DNA of 64,000 bases from Dryas octopetala. Its lineage: Eukaryota; Streptophyta; Magnoliopsida; Rosales; Rosaceae. Position numbers and translations under genes: made by a program. The stretch covers positions 11,284,001 to 11,348,000 of the forward strand of contig OY992835.1 of NCBI GenBank assembly GCA_963921425.1, written 5' to 3'. This document shows, one piece after another, positions 34,984 to 47,889 of this stretch. The notes beneath the pieces were generated by a model, which saw nothing but the letters and a program-made list of their open reading frames with translations, made no database searches and was not told where the DNA came from. The stretch's first letter is position 1. Each line of letters starts with the position of its first letter.

Positions 34984-35727
34984 ATGTTTCATTCAAAGCC
35001 ATTAATCTCAACTTTGAGTCTTTTATGTTTCTCCCTTTTCCTACATGCGGCTGGAGGTGCTCTTGTGGAGCATATCTGTTTTAATCCATTACTATTTCCA
35101 CCCAAGAAGAGTTATGAGGTCTACTTGAATAAGTTACTTATAAGATTAAATGAAAAAATTTCATATAGAAGATATGAAATTGCCTTTGAACATACTACAC
35201 AAAATGATCAAGTCATTTATGGGCTAGCACAATGTTGGATGACTTCATTTGACCACATATATTGCGAAAAGTGCATTAGTGCAGCAACGAAGGAGCTTCG
35301 CAAGCAATGCCCTCTTAATCGAGGAGCTATTATTTGGTACAATAATTGCCTCCTAAAATATTCAAATACAGATTTTTTTGGTATAAGTGACCACATTAAT
35401 GGGATTTATGTGAAGAATAACAGACTTGTTGATGTCGATCCCTTTTTGTTTGATTTGAAAGTTATTGTGTTGTTAACTAAGTTATGTAAAAAAGCTCCGC
35501 ATAATTACCCGTTGTATGCTTATGGTAAGCTAAAGCTTGGGATATCCAATAGAACCGATTCAATATATGGTGCGGCTTAATGCACTGGAGACATTCGTCT
35601 AATAAGTTGTAAGACGTGTCTTCATATTGCATTGGTAGAACTTCCAAAAAATAGTTATGTAAAGAAAGGTGGGCGTGCTTATTATAGGAGTTGTTTTCTT
35701 AGATTTGAACTTTACCAATTTTTTTAA
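34984..35727 (+). pseudogene. Cysteine-rich repeat secretory protein (DUF26/Gnk2 domain), nonsense-mutated
   Basis: ATG 34984 opens a signal peptide (MFHSKPLISTLSLLCFSLFL). A first Gnk2 domain follows, in which the C-x8-C-x2-C pattern is degenerate: one cysteine in AQCWMTSF, two in YCEKCISAA and one more in NNCLLKYS. A stop codon at 35578-35580 ends the frame just as the second domain starts. The same frame continues with CTGDIRLISCKTCL and YYRSCFLRFELYQFF to a second stop at 35727. The TAA sits where family members usually have a Gln before the Cys, so one C-to-T change explains it. DUF26 proteins are apoplastic or plasmodesmal and some bind mannose. A truncated one-domain product is possible. 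Confidence 0.8.
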
Positions 35728-36109
35728 TCAATAGTTACACTTTTAACAATGCATATGGTAGCAACTTTGTCAAAGTAGATATTCCACCAAACACATTAAA
35801 TGCACGATGCTAAATCCTTGTTGTCACAAGGCATTTTTCCAATAGTGCTAATTTTATGTAAAGATATTACTCTATGGAAACTTAGAAAATAAACTATTTG
35901 GATTATTGAAATATAATTCAGAGTTGATCCTAGAATGTATTCCTCAATAATCTTATGAAAGGGATCTCTTAATAAAAGCTATATAGAATTAATTATAGAA
36001 ATAATCTATGAATTATACTTTGAGTATCAGTTTTGTCTATAAGTTTTGTTTTGAAATTCAGTACATTAACTATTGCACAAGTATCACTTTAGTCTTTTTT
36101 CTGAAAAAT

Positions 36110-36410
36110 AATGTGCTTATTTCTTCCTGCGAAAGTTGGTAATCCAAAATATTTTTCATGGCAAAAAAACAATCGGAACAGCGGGAATATTTTGAATGGC
36201 ATACATAATACCCGAATCAGTATGTCTTCTAATGAAGAGTCAACGCCGATTTTTGATAGTTTATCTTTTGCCCTACTGCCCTCTCGTAGAGATTAATCAA
36301 TTCTTTCAATTTACTGCACGCCCTACCATCTGCATGAAGAAAAAGTAAATGATCATTTGCAAAAAACAAGTAAGATATAGAGGGACCACCTCACACCCTT
36401 TATTTCTTTG
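36110..36410 (-). pseudogene. LINE reverse-transcriptase fragment
   Basis: On the minus strand the stretch reads in shifted frames YLFFANDHLLFLHADGR and LKELINLYERAVGQKINYQKS. This is the region around the RT catalytic FADD motif of plant LINEs; here the motif is FAND. Stops and frame changes are present and no other LINE part is seen nearby. Confidence 0.6.
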
Positions 36411-36540
36411 ATGACTTCCTTCTAATAAGCCTCTTTGATGACTTCCTTCTTTTAGTTTGACTTTACCAAATGGCGGGTGATTTGAAGTTTTCTTCTTTTT
36501 TTGGTCCAAAAAACACTTCCAACTGTAGGATGGCAAAATT

Positions 36541-38499
36541 CTCTACCTCCGAAAATCTCCGCGGGAACCCGCCTTGATTAAGCAGGTATAATAATATCAT
36601 TCCTATTCTTGCTTCCTGTATACCCGCTTAATAAAAAAATTTATATTTTAATTTCCTATCTTTATTTTTGTAGTCTTTAAAATTTAAATGGTATTCTTTT
36701 TATAATTTAGTTTTGTTGTAATATAATACGATAAATTTTAATGTATTTTATTTATACTATATTATGTATTTATATTGATTTGATATGTTATTAATAAAAA
36801 AATAATAGAAACTCCAAATACCTGACAGGGCGGATATGGTATTGGCAAACCCGACCCGAACCCTACCATTGTCATCCCTACTTCCACTGAAACAAAAGTT
36901 AACCTTTCGGAACTGAGTTAACCTTTTAGGATTCAGGACTCAGGATTCCATTGAAACAAAAGTTAACCTTTCGGAACTGAGTTGATCGATTTTGGCATAC
37001 GGCCTTTGCCTGAACTACCCTTCAAAACGATTAAGCCCAAACACATTAAACTCAGCAAATGTTCAATGCATGGGCCAAAGTAATTCGTGTCTGAAGTTGG
37101 CTCAAGGGTTTTCAATCCATAATTAGGCCTAAACAGGTTGTCATTAAAATTTGTTAGAATTGCATTTTTTGTTTCTACAATTTGGGCCAAGTTTAATTAA
37201 TAAATAATAAATGTGTAACAAACTCCACGCTACATGTACATCATCAAATCTTCTGAGTGTTAACAGATCACTGTGACATAAAGGTCGTTATTTGTTCCAA
37301 ACTGCAAATTGGGGAACCGTGGACCATTAAGTGCATAGGCTGGAATGGAGCCAAACAAACCTTCAAAACCATATCCCACTTGGAATGAATGAGTCATTCT
37401 CAATCCCACTTGGTGTTCTTTTCGTCACTGTAGAGCCGAATCCGTTTCCATTATCCAAATTATTGGTGAGTTGTCAACTTGTGATATATTGTGATCAAGT
37501 GTCAGCCACGTTAGAGCCCCACAATTTGAGACCATTTGAAAGAATTTCTAAAGTAGGCCTCTTGGCTAGATCTTGATATTTATTATTAATTAGATTTTGT
37601 ATTAAAAATTTATTGTATTTTGTTAGCATATAATTAATCTATATTTTTAGTACGATTTTATTGACTTTTTTTTTTTTTTTTTTTTACTTTGGCGATTTTA
37701 TTAATTTTAATGTTGAAAAACTTCTCTATGCAGAACCAACTGCTAGTAACAATATTGTCAATAATATTTTATAACCATTGTATGCATTTAAAAAAAAAAT
37801 GTATACACCCATTTAGAAAATATTTTATGTTTAAATTAGAGTTAATTAAGCAGTTGTTACATTAATTAGTTAACAAACAGCTTTATTTAATATACTTATC
37901 AAAAATTGTTCATGTGACAAGCACGTGACCCCATTTTGAGATGTAAAAATGACAACTTATTTCCTATTTCTTCCTCCAATGTGTTACATGTGATTAAAAT
38001 TGACTGAAAAAATGGATGAAATTTACGGCATAAACTTAAATGATATACGGGTGAAAGTTTGTACGTGGGACGTATTATAGAATTCAAAAAACAGCTTCAT
38101 TAACCAAAATGATACTTGCAATAGAGTTCGAGAACCATTACTGTAATTCACTCTTATATTTATTAGCAACAACGTATGTCACTCATAAGATTTGAATTCA
38201 TACCTCCTCCCACAAAGAGAAACTGAGTGCCACTAGGCCAAATGATTATTAGCTTCAAGGGTTGGACTTATGCAATTGCCTGGCTGAGAACACGTTACTT
38301 CTTTACACTTTAGGATGGATTCGATTTTAAAACTTTTGGTAAACAATCAAGATCGAGATCAATTTTCCAATTATTAGTTTTTTATTTCCTTTTTCTTTCT
38401 GTGTCTTTGAGTTTTGATGATGCATGCATGTTGTTTCCCATAAACCGCTATGCAGCAAAGTTTGAAACAATTCAAACAAACTCAAACAAATAAATACAA

Positions 38500-38502
<3 letters not shown>
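36541..38502. other. Gene-free region with short duplications
   Basis: At 36890-36980 a unit of about 63 bp with AAAAGTTAACCTTTCGGAAC is duplicated in tandem. A T-run lies near 37660-37685. Around 37350-37480 and again at 52460-52530 there is shared sequence (CCCACTTGG, TTTTCGTCA, CGATTCCATT-like words), a trace of the duplication that produced the two peroxidase loci. No gene. Confidence 0.45.

Positions 38503-38550
<48 letters not shown>
38503..38550 (+). repeat. (CT)n microsatellite upstream of peroxidase 1
   Basis: About 48 bp of CT repeats, followed by CCATGCATGCACAATCA and a TATATATAG box near 38600. The same CT run plus CCATGCATGCACAAT arrangement precedes peroxidase 2, so it was present before the duplication and lies in the promoter. 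Confidence 0.85.
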
Positions 38551-38552
<2 letters not shown>

Positions 38553-39179
38553 AATCTCCATGCATGCACAATCACAACATTATTGATTACTCTATAAGTC
38601 TATATATAGCGTACTTCTCCAATCCTTCCTTACACCACAAAGCTAGGCTGATATATGGCTATTAATCCCCTTCAGCTCTCGCTAATTAATTAAGGAAGCT
38701 ATCTAGCTAGCTAACTGAGATATATCATCATGGCCTCGTCTGTATCCTACTTCTTCATCATGAATATTATTGTAGTAGTCCTCATGATTCCACTCTTTGG
38801 CTGGTGTGCCAATGCACAGCTCTCTCCCAACTTCTACGCAACAAGTTGCCCAAATCTTCAAACAATTGTGCGCAATGCCATGCTTCAAGCTCACTACAAG
38901 AAAAATGTCAATAGATATCACCCATTTTATATCAGATTTTAATGTAACTGATATTATAAAAATTATAATATCAGATAATTTTTTTACTGATTTCTAAACT
39001 TTATTAGATATCACATGATTTTTTTCAACTGATATATAATATTGTCATTTTTCTAAGAACTTATAAAGACATCAGTATAAATTGTTAACTGATATCTTAA
39101 AACAACACTTATAATTTTTTTATCCTTACACTGATATGTAATGTGTTTTATCTGACTTAAATTTTTTTGTCCTACTCCC

Positions 39180-39556
39180 AAGTCCCAACACTTAGACATA
39201 TACAGAATATACTAAAAATTAAAAACCTAGGTCGATCTATCTCTCAGCTCACTTCGATCTCGATCTGTCTCTCGATCTCTCGCAAATTCCATCTCGCAAA
39301 AACTGTCTCAGCTCATCAGTGTCACACACTCATCGTCGGAGTCGCCGTCGCCGTCGCCACTCCAGGCCCAGACTTCATTGTGAGTTCGTCTGTCTCTCTC
39401 AGTACTCTCACTTCTCTGTCACTCTCACTTCTCTGTCTCTCTCTCACCCTCTGACTCTTAGCCTCTCCATTCACAGACGTCAAAGAACAACCTGACCAGT
39501 CGCACCCCAGCCTCTCTCTTGCCATCGCCGCCACCGCTTGAAGATCCTTTCGACAG
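39180..39556 (+). promoter_or_regulatory. Probable captured promoter/5' UTR exon of the PIS gene
   Basis: CT-rich sequence (CGATCTCTCG, CTGTCTCTCTCA words), more GC-rich than its surroundings, ending CTTTCGACAG followed by a GTGAAGT donor. A matching acceptor (TTTGTGCAG) at 40988-40996 would join it to a leader of about 64 bp before ATG 41061. Inference: the original gene's leader intron was captured too. Alternatively it belongs to the CACTA element itself. Confidence 0.45.
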
Positions 39557-40121
39557 GTGAAGTATGATTTTGATTATATCTTCACTATTTTGAACCCTAG
39601 GTCATATAAAAGCACAGGAACATAAACACATGTACACACATGGAAATACAATTGTTTACATCTGAATATTTATTTAGGAAAAAAATTAGAAAATCTGAAG
39701 TCCAATATGGATTTTGAGATCTAAGATATGAGCAGCTTTCTCTGTATTTGTATGTGGTTGCAAAGGATAATTGATTTATGAATTAGCGGGTTATATTGTC
39801 ATGTTGTGACTTAGGGTGGATTACACGTGCTTTATGTTTGGTTGCTGAGAGAATGTAAGAAAAGGTAAGAGTTTTTAGTTTTGATTTACCCTTGGGAAGA
39901 AAATGAAAACAAAAAAAGGATTTTGGATCTCTTTCTGGGTGCTTAGAAGTTATTAGAATGATGGGTTTCTTTTTATAGTTGCTTTGCTTCAGAAAAAATG
40001 AGTTTTAGTTATTTTGCTTCTGTCCAATGAAAAGCTCATACTGACTAATCAAAATACTTAAATTTTGTTGGCTTTAGTTTCTGCTGTGCAAGGGTACACT
40101 TCAAGGTTGAAATATAGCCAA

Positions 40122-40382
40122 ACCCACGTCCAGTTCCCATTGAAAAGTTATAAAGGTAATTTTCAATTTTGGTGCTTTGTAGAATGATTTTTTTTTTTGG
40201 CCACCATCAGGAGATTGATTTGTAAGATATACAGTTGGTGAAAAGAATAAATACCCACGTCCAGTTCCCATTGAAAAGTTATAAAGGTAATTTTCAATTT
40301 TGGTGCTTTGTAGAATGATTTTTTTTTTGGGCCACCATCAGAAGATTGATTTGTAAGATATACAGTTGGTGAAAAGAATAAA
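40122..40382. repeat. 131-bp tandem duplication in the captured leader intron
   Basis: Units 40122-40252 and 40253-40382 are nearly identical; both start ACCCACGTCCAGTTCCCATT and end GTGAAAAGAATAAA(T). Confidence 0.9.
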
Positions 40383-41060
40383 TCTTTCCATTTCTTTAAT
40401 ACTTTCTATTTGAAATTTCTCAAGGATTATTTTCGTCTTATAATTGAGTTTAGTGAGAGTTACTATGATAGTTGATTATAGAATCAAATTTTATTTTTCA
40501 GTACAAAGAGCCTAAAACACAGTTAGGGTCATCAGATTAAACTATGAGGTCTAAGTAAATACATCTAAGTAAATACTCATACTGTAACTTTTTCTTTTAA
40601 GATGTTTTCTTTAATTTTCTGGAAGTTCAATGTAATCCACGTTGAAAGATAATACCAGAAGTAGCATAATGCATTGTATTCATCTTTTCTTTGTGCTTGC
40701 AATTTTTGAAAGTTAGTACATATTACTTTTAAGATATCTCTTAAAAAAAAACCATTAGTCTTCTACTAGCTGAACTATACTCCTATTTCACTTTTTCATA
40801 TTTCATGTTTTAAATTGACTTATTTTGCCAAGTTATCATACTTTTTTGTTAACTAAGATGAAACACAAGTTATCATTTTCACTCATTTTGCTTCGCATGT
40901 ATTTGGTGTTTATGCTTTTACAAGTACAATAAATGGGTTATAAAAAAGGAAATTTATGGGTTATAACAAGAAAATGTTGCATGTATATTTGTGCAGGAGC
41001 ATCATTTACTGGCTAAACCAATGCATTTGACATAATTTTAAGTTTAAAAAGGAAGTTTCA

Positions 41061-42568
41061 ATGGCCAAGAAATCTGTACCACAACCAAAACAAAGGCTAA
41101 CAAAACTGTCAGTCTACCTTTACATACCCAATATAATTGGTAAGTATTTCTATGCTTGACATGTGTTTTGTTTACATGTTCTTGAAAGCATGTTACTTTA
41201 ATACTACATTGCAAACTTAACTGAAAGTATATTTTCTTTTTCTGAAATGATTTTATGCTTACTGGGAATGCAGGCTACATAAGGATTCTTATGAACTGTT
41301 TTGCCTTTGCCCAATGCTTCTCCAACAAACAGCTTTTCTCCGTTCTCTATTTTTTCAGGTGAGAATTAATGCTTTTCTGGAATTCATTTATGTTGTGTTT
41401 GGATTTCTGGATTTAGAGGAAGAGTTTTGGATTGAATTATCAATGTAAATTGTTCAATAAGATTTTAAAAGTATTAGTTCATTTATTTACTTTTTGTATG
41501 TTGATGAAATCCATATGTGAATTTGAATATTTGAAATGGGTAGATTGAATTTCAAATACTGAAGACAAATAGGTTATTTCAATTTCACCTTGAAATCACT
41601 AATGTAGAGCAATTTTCAACCCACAACAAAAATGGTCAAAACTCTCTTTTTATGCTTTCTTCCCTAAACATTTGATGCAAACACAATTTAAACTAAATAG
41701 TCAAGTCTAAATCTTTCCTTTCAAAACTGCAATCCAAATGCAACATTAGTGTTTAAGCCATCTTGTTCAATTCGTCTGTGTTGGGTATAATATGATTAAA
41801 TTTGCTGTTCCAGCTTTGTCTGTGATGGCATAGATGGTTGGTGTGCTCGCAAATTCAATCAAGGTATGGGATTTTGTGTAGTTTGCAATGTTGTTTTTGA
41901 TTGGAAGGATTGTGTAGTTTGCAATGTTGTTTTTGATTGGAAGGATTGTGTAGTTTGTGCATATATACATTAGCACAAACAAATTGTTGCACTTTTGCAC
42001 TTTTGAGTGCATGGTTAGTATATTGTATCAAGATGATTATCACTAACAGTATCCACTCAGTACACACTTATCAAGATCATTTTGACTTCACCAACTCATT
42101 TGCCTTTCAGTTCTATAGGGGCTACATTTCTTGACCCTGATTTGCACTTTCTCACTGTACATGGTGCGGTTGACTTGAATTATCTTCATATTATACTGTT
42201 ATACAGAGCTAGACAATACAGTTTTATATTCGACTATTAGATCTCTATACAGAAATTTAACCATCAGTGTCTCCTTATTTTAGAGATTGCAGTATATTAC
42301 GGATAGGAGATTTCTTATTCTAGTGAACCTTAAAATAGTTACATTACTGAAGTGCTGTCTTTTTTTCTGTGGCCTGATTGACTGTAAGGAAGAGTTTTTT
42401 TGTTGGCATGTGTGATTAAGTTATCTTATTGCATATTATGAGCAGAAATTGGTAATTGATCATAAGCAAACCCTTAAAATGTTGCATTCGATTAAGCTTT
42501 TTCCCCCTTCCTGGTTCAGTTTCGACCTTTGGAGCTGTTTTGGACATGGTAACAGACAGGTGATCTTT

Positions 42569-42602
<34 letters not shown>

Positions 42603-43574
42603 AGACACACACACACACACATGCACAAGAAAATAGAAACATGTACTAATTTCAGGTATTGCTTAAATGATTTCTTATTTATATTGACCATATTGATTAA
42701 CATGTCTTGTATCTCAGGATAAGCACTGCTTGTCTCTTGGTCATTCTTTCACAAGTATATAGGTAAAACATTTTATTTATTGTCTACTTGTTGCTGTATC
42801 CATGTATGCATGTTTATATTAGCTTTTGGTGGGATGTCAATGCAGGCCTGGCTTGGTTTTCCTCTCATTGCTTGCCTTAGATATTGGCAGCCACTGGCTT
42901 CAGATGTACAGGTAATGTTCTTATATATTTTATTAGCTTAATCTATTGGACGAATTTATTTTATTTGATCCATTAAATATATTATGCTTACACTTCAATA
43001 CATTTATTTGCAGTACTTTCCTGTTAGGCAAGGCTAGTCACAAAGATGTGAAAGACAGCACTAATTGGCTTTTTAAAGCATACTATGGGAATCGAATGTT
43101 TATGGCTTATTGTTGTGTGGCATGTGAGGTAATTGTAACATGGTTTGTCTATCTACCTATAGAAATTTTTCAATAGGTGTAGTTCCTGCTCTTAACTTGA
43201 TTCGATTGTTTACTCTGCAGGTGCTTTATATAATTCTATTTCTTCTTGCAAAGAACGAAACTGATAATTTGATTGATGTAAGTGCTGCAGTTTTTCTTGG
43301 ATGTAAAGAGGGTATTCCCAGATTATTTTGGTTTCTGAATTTTTCCTTCTTTCAGGTTTTCATGGATCTTGCAAATCATATTACACCTCTTTCTGTTCTT
43401 GTTGGTTTGAGTTTATTTGGATGGGCTGTCAAGCAAGCGGTTAATTTGATACAGGTAATGAATAGTGCTTTGCCTTTTGGACAAACTCAGGGCTATTCAA
43501 TTTGTCTGAAAATGAAGAATTTCTCTTATGGATGTTTGCAAATAGTTGAGATTCCCCTAAAATATATTGATTAA
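41061..43574 (+). CDS. PIS: Phosphatidylinositol synthase gene copy inside the CACTA element, lacking the last exon
   Basis: Nine exons join in frame with GT-AG borders: 41061-41139, 41274-41358, 41814-41863, 42520-42559, 42718-42762, 42846-42911, 43014-43128, 43221-43277 and 43356-43454. They encode about 212 residues beginning MAKKSVPQPKQRL. LSVYLYIPNIIGYIRILMN and the full CDP-alcohol phosphotransferase motif D-x2-DG-x2-AR-x8-G-x3-D-x3-D (from DGIDGWCAR to MVTDR) are present, with several hydrophobic segments. The enzyme joins CDP-diacylglycerol and myo-inositol to make PI in the ER. The usual short last exon (about 15-20 residues) is not found. If the final donor is not used, reading continues 39 residues to a TGA at 43572-43574. 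No stop or frameshift is seen otherwise. Retained introns show DNA-level capture, not retroposition. Confidence 0.85.
41866..41952. repeat. 36-38-bp tandem repeat in PIS intron 3
   Basis: Two full copies and one partial copy of a unit with TGTGTAGTTTGCAATGTTGT followed by TTTTGATTGGAAGG. Confidence 0.85.
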
Positions 43575-44983
43575 CGTATTAACATTATTAGCATTTTAAT
43601 TTCCTGAAGTTAACCATTCTGCACATACATCCTCCATTTACATCACAAAAAGTTTTCTAATTAAACAAGTGAACTAAGTATTTACCGACAAGTTAATTGG
43701 TAGGTGGTGTGCATTTTGCCTTTTTTGTGGATAGAAGAAAGCTGTCGTGCATGCTCATTTTTTGTAAAGCATGGAAGAAGATTGAAGATTTGGTGCTTTT
43801 AATTAGATCATACATGCTGCCATGACTATTTTGTAAAGGATGGCAGAATTGAAGATAGAACTAGCTAGCTAGCTAGACATAGTGCTGATTTGCAGATTAA
43901 TTAGGCTAGGTGCTGTCATGTTATTTTGTACATGTGGGCAGCGTTTGGTACATTGTTTTGGTTTTGTAAAGGTCTTAACAAGCAGGGTTTAGGCAATATT
44001 GCCTTAGTTATTAGGCTGGTGGCATGGTATGTTTAGACCTCTACAAAACAAAAAATATATATATGGTTATCTTGTTGGATATTTGTATTGTTATTGGTGA
44101 TTATGTACATGTAGGCAGCTTTGAATATTGTTATTGGTGATTATTGAAATATATGGAATGAGAATGCATGGAAGATTTTATGGCTGCACAAATTTATGTA
44201 CAGGCTCAAATTTATGTATTCATATCATTTTTTAGGTGAAAAAAAACTGATATAGCAAGTTGTATTCCAATTTTCTTTTGTGAAATCGACATACTAAACG
44301 ATATCAGTTTTAGACTAATAATTGATATTTTATAACGCTTTGATATCAGATTCTTTCTCAGATCTGATATAAAAACAATATTTAGATATCAGAACCTATT
44401 CCATACCTGATATTGATATCAAGATTATATATATCAGATTCTACTATAGACCTGATATTGATACTATAGTTTTATATCATATTCTACCTCAAACCTGATA
44501 TTGATATCGAGTTATATGTCAGTATTAGTATCCAATACGATATCTATTGACCAATCCTGTTGGTACTTGGATTTTATAGATATCAGAAATAATATCAAAT
44601 TGGATATCCATTTTGTATTTAGGATATCAGGTTGAAAAAGAAAAATGATATAATAAACAATGTTTACATATCAGTTTAAAACTGATATCTAAAATACCAT
44701 ACATTAGATATCACGACGCGCTATATCAGGCGGCTACCCAAATAGATATCAGTCCACGACTGATATCTATCGACATTTTTCTTGTAGTGGCTGTTCTTAA
44801 GGAGCCACGGATGGCCGCCTCCATCCTCCGCTTGCACTTCCACGACTGCTTCGTAAATGTAAGTATTAGCTTCACATACATTGTCGATTCATTTCTTAAT
44901 TAATAGTTAAACTTTTGAGGTCAAGCGGTTTAAGAACCTTCAAGTACACCATCAATTTAATTGGTTATTTTTTTTTTTCGTAG

Positions 44984-45184
<201 letters not shown>

Positions 45185-46135
45185 TAGTTGGTGACAATTA
45201 GGTAACATAGAGTACTAGCTTGTGGCTAAGATAACAAATAAATTACTTGATTTTACTGAAGTTATAATATCAAATCCAAAATTAACTGATAATAGATAGA
45301 GTTTCACGAATATTGGATTCTATAATTTCAACCAATTAACCCATCATCATGGATCGTGTGTGTCTGGACAACCCTATAGCCAAAGCCAATAAATAGAATT
45401 AAACATATAAATTTTGCATGAACATAACGCATTTTGATTATAGGCCCATCCATAGATATATATACGATTGAAAAATTAAAAAACCAAATTATATATCATG
45501 ATTTTTATTGTAATATCATGATATTTAAATTCTTTGCTATACTTGTTTTTTTGTTGTTTCTAATTTCAATGCATACGTAGCTTGGGGGACCCACATGGAC
45601 AGTACCACTAGGCCGAAGAGACGCACGAACAGCAAGCCAGAGCGACGCCAACACCCAAATCCCGTCCCCATTCTCGAACCTCGCAACCCTGACCGCAAAC
45701 TTCGCAGCCAAAGGCTTAGATGCCGAGGCCATGACGGTGCTGGTGGGGGCCCACTCAATAGGCTACGCACAGTGTGCTAATTTCAGGAACCGCATATACA
45801 ACGACGCCAACATAAGTCCCCTTTTCGCTTCCGTTAGAAGGGCTGGTTGCCCTGCCAACTCTGGTAGTGGTGATAACAATATTGCCCCTTTGGATGGAAC
45901 ACCCATTGCTTTTGACAATGACTACTACAGGGCCCTTGTGGGCCTTCGTGGGCTTCTTCATTCGGACCAGGAGTTCTACAATAATGGGCCCAAGGATGGA
46001 TTGGTTAGGATGTATAGTATCAACAATACAGATTGGAGAGCAGATTTTGCTGAGTCCATTGTGAAGATGGGGAATATTAGTCCTCTAACGGGCACAAATG
46101 GAGAGATCAGAAGAAACTGCAGATTCGTCAACTGA

Positions 46136-46278
46136 TATCACTTATTTACTTGATATTTGGTCTGTTATATTGTTAGACCGATAATCTTAACCATACATTT
46201 ATATATAATCTCACTTAATCTATGGTTAAGATTGACGGTTTATAACACATATAACATGTCATACTGTCTAATAAGCGA

Positions 46279-46335
<57 letters not shown>

Positions 46336-47136
46336 GTTTGGTATTCGAATAAGTTACTTCTTGGCTAGCTTGATGAATGAAGAAGCTAGTCCTAAGGAAG
46401 GTCATGCTGTTAAAGTACACCGGCCAGATCTTGTGTAAAAGCAAAATAGTTTGTGAGCAAGTGATGCTACATGAACTATATTTGTAAATAAAAGTGGACT
46501 CACATATGTGAATGAGTCACATTTTTATTAGAAATTTAAGCTATATTGTGTCGAAATAGTTTTATTGTTGGTGTACTATTGTTCCAAAATGTTGGAAGAT
46601 GTCTCAAGTTCGACTCTCCTGTCTCCTAAATAAAAAACAAAGAAAGAAAGAGAATCCAAGCTCTAAAAGGGCACAAAGGAAACAGCCTGCATAGCTGGAA
46701 AATGGAGGAATTAATGCCAAACAATTAAGACAGGCCACCAAGCACCAGCAGCCTAATTAACGAACTAATTACAGTCTAACAGAGAGGAACTAATTTCATG
46801 GTCACCTATTGTTAGATCTTTCGTACATAAAGGTTGATATATACAAGAGATCATATCATGAAGAACGTGTAGCAACATCTCCTCATGCCTTAAAGTTATA
46901 TATAATTAAACTCGGTGGACCTGAGACAAGATCCAATTACTGCAGCCTTGTAGAGAAGAACATTGCATTAAACACTGGTGACTAATTAATAAACAGGGCA
47001 ATGAAATAAATTAACAAAGAAATAACCACAATAGTAGCAGTGAGTCTTGAGAAGAAATCAGAGCTATAGCTTCATCCTCTTTTATTCATACAATTAGTTT
47101 TTCTTCAATTGAACATGAATGTTCTTCACTTGCAAT
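46136..47136. other. Peroxidase 1 3' region and gene-free sequence
   Basis: Contains a (CT)n(TA)n microsatellite at about 46283-46335. The rest is AT-rich and shows no coding signal. Confidence 0.5.
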
Positions 47137-47531
47137 TCAATTTGCAGTCCCAGAAATACAAAGCCATTGACCCACAAAGAAATTGTTGCAATTGACATTA
47201 GGATTGATTGAAAGGAAGAAGTCAGCAGTCAATTGGAACTTTTGAATAACACCAGCGCAGGTATCACCCTCATCTGCACCACAAAACTGATTTGCAAACT
47301 GGGCCAGTTTTGTCCTCTCCAAATCCAACTACATGCAACTTTGATGTATTAATTAAATGGGAACAATTAAGAATATTCAATATATAGGAAACTAAAAATG
47401 AAAATGAAAATGAAAACTTGTTAGCTCTTACTGCCAAGTTGTCTACTCTCAGATATGGAAATCATGAGAAGAAGAGAGAGCAGGAGGATCAAGTTATGAA
47501 TTGTTGCCACTTTGTTGCTAGCCTTAGCCAT
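47137..47531 (-). CDS. Small secreted LysM-domain protein (possible frame problem)
   Basis: Exon 1 (47531-47432) starts MAKASNKVATIHNLILLLSL, a signal peptide, and ends at a GTAAG donor. Exon 2 (47328-47137) follows an AG and reads LDLERTKLAQFANQFCG, then GDTCAGVIQKFQLTADFFLSINPNVNC and FVGQWLCISGTAN before the stop. GDTC, NPN and the closing FVGQWLC form a LysM motif, the module that binds N-acetylglucosamine polymers such as chitin. Plant genomes hold many two-exon genes of this size and layout. Joined at the obvious sites, the two exons are one base out of frame, so either another splice site is used or the gene carries a small indel. It lies on the opposite strand, downstream of peroxidase 1. 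Confidence 0.6.
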
Positions 47532-47889
47532 GCCTTCTAAATTAACTCTTCTCCAAGTAAGAATTGAACTCTGTGTCTTTGGGTTGTACTTGTGCCTTAA
47601 AGATTGTTAATTAAGAGTCTATTTATAGAGCTATAGAGCTAAGAACATTGTTAACTTTGATTCCTTTGATTCAAGAGGTCGGCTTCCCCATCTGTGTTAT
47701 CACATTTGTATCAGTCAGTATGTGTGAGGAACATGGCGGGACAGCCTAATTAATAAATATATTGAGAGAGAAACATTGGATTGATCATTGCAGGCCAAGG
47801 CTGTGGTACATATAATTTGGTTTACGGCTGGGTAAATGTTTATTAGAAAACTATCATTAGGTCAATCAATTGTTTGACAATATAAGAAA

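Larger units (their letters stand above)
38892..44789. mobile_element. CACTA (En/Spm-type) non-autonomous transposon carrying a PIS gene
   Basis: 5898 bp, starting CACTACAAGAAAAATGTC and ending with its inverse; the terminal inverted repeat runs about 29 bp with one mismatch. A perfect 3-bp duplication GCT flanks it (38889-38891 and 44790-44792), the hallmark length for CACTA elements. Subterminal zones (about 38900-39170 and 44230-44780) are packed with GATATCAG/CTGATATC words in both orientations, as expected for transposase-binding repeats. No TNPA/TNPD-like transposase is present; the interior is occupied by a phosphatidylinositol synthase gene. Confidence 0.93.

Noticed and set aside
38892-38950. 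Peroxidase 1 as a short protein ending in MLQAHYKKNVNRYHPF
   Set aside because: The tail is translated transposon terminal repeat, not a natural C-terminus.
39180-39540. Separate Ser/Leu-rich coding gene at 39167-39454
   Set aside because: CT-rich low-complexity sequence fits a 5' UTR exon better; no family resemblance.
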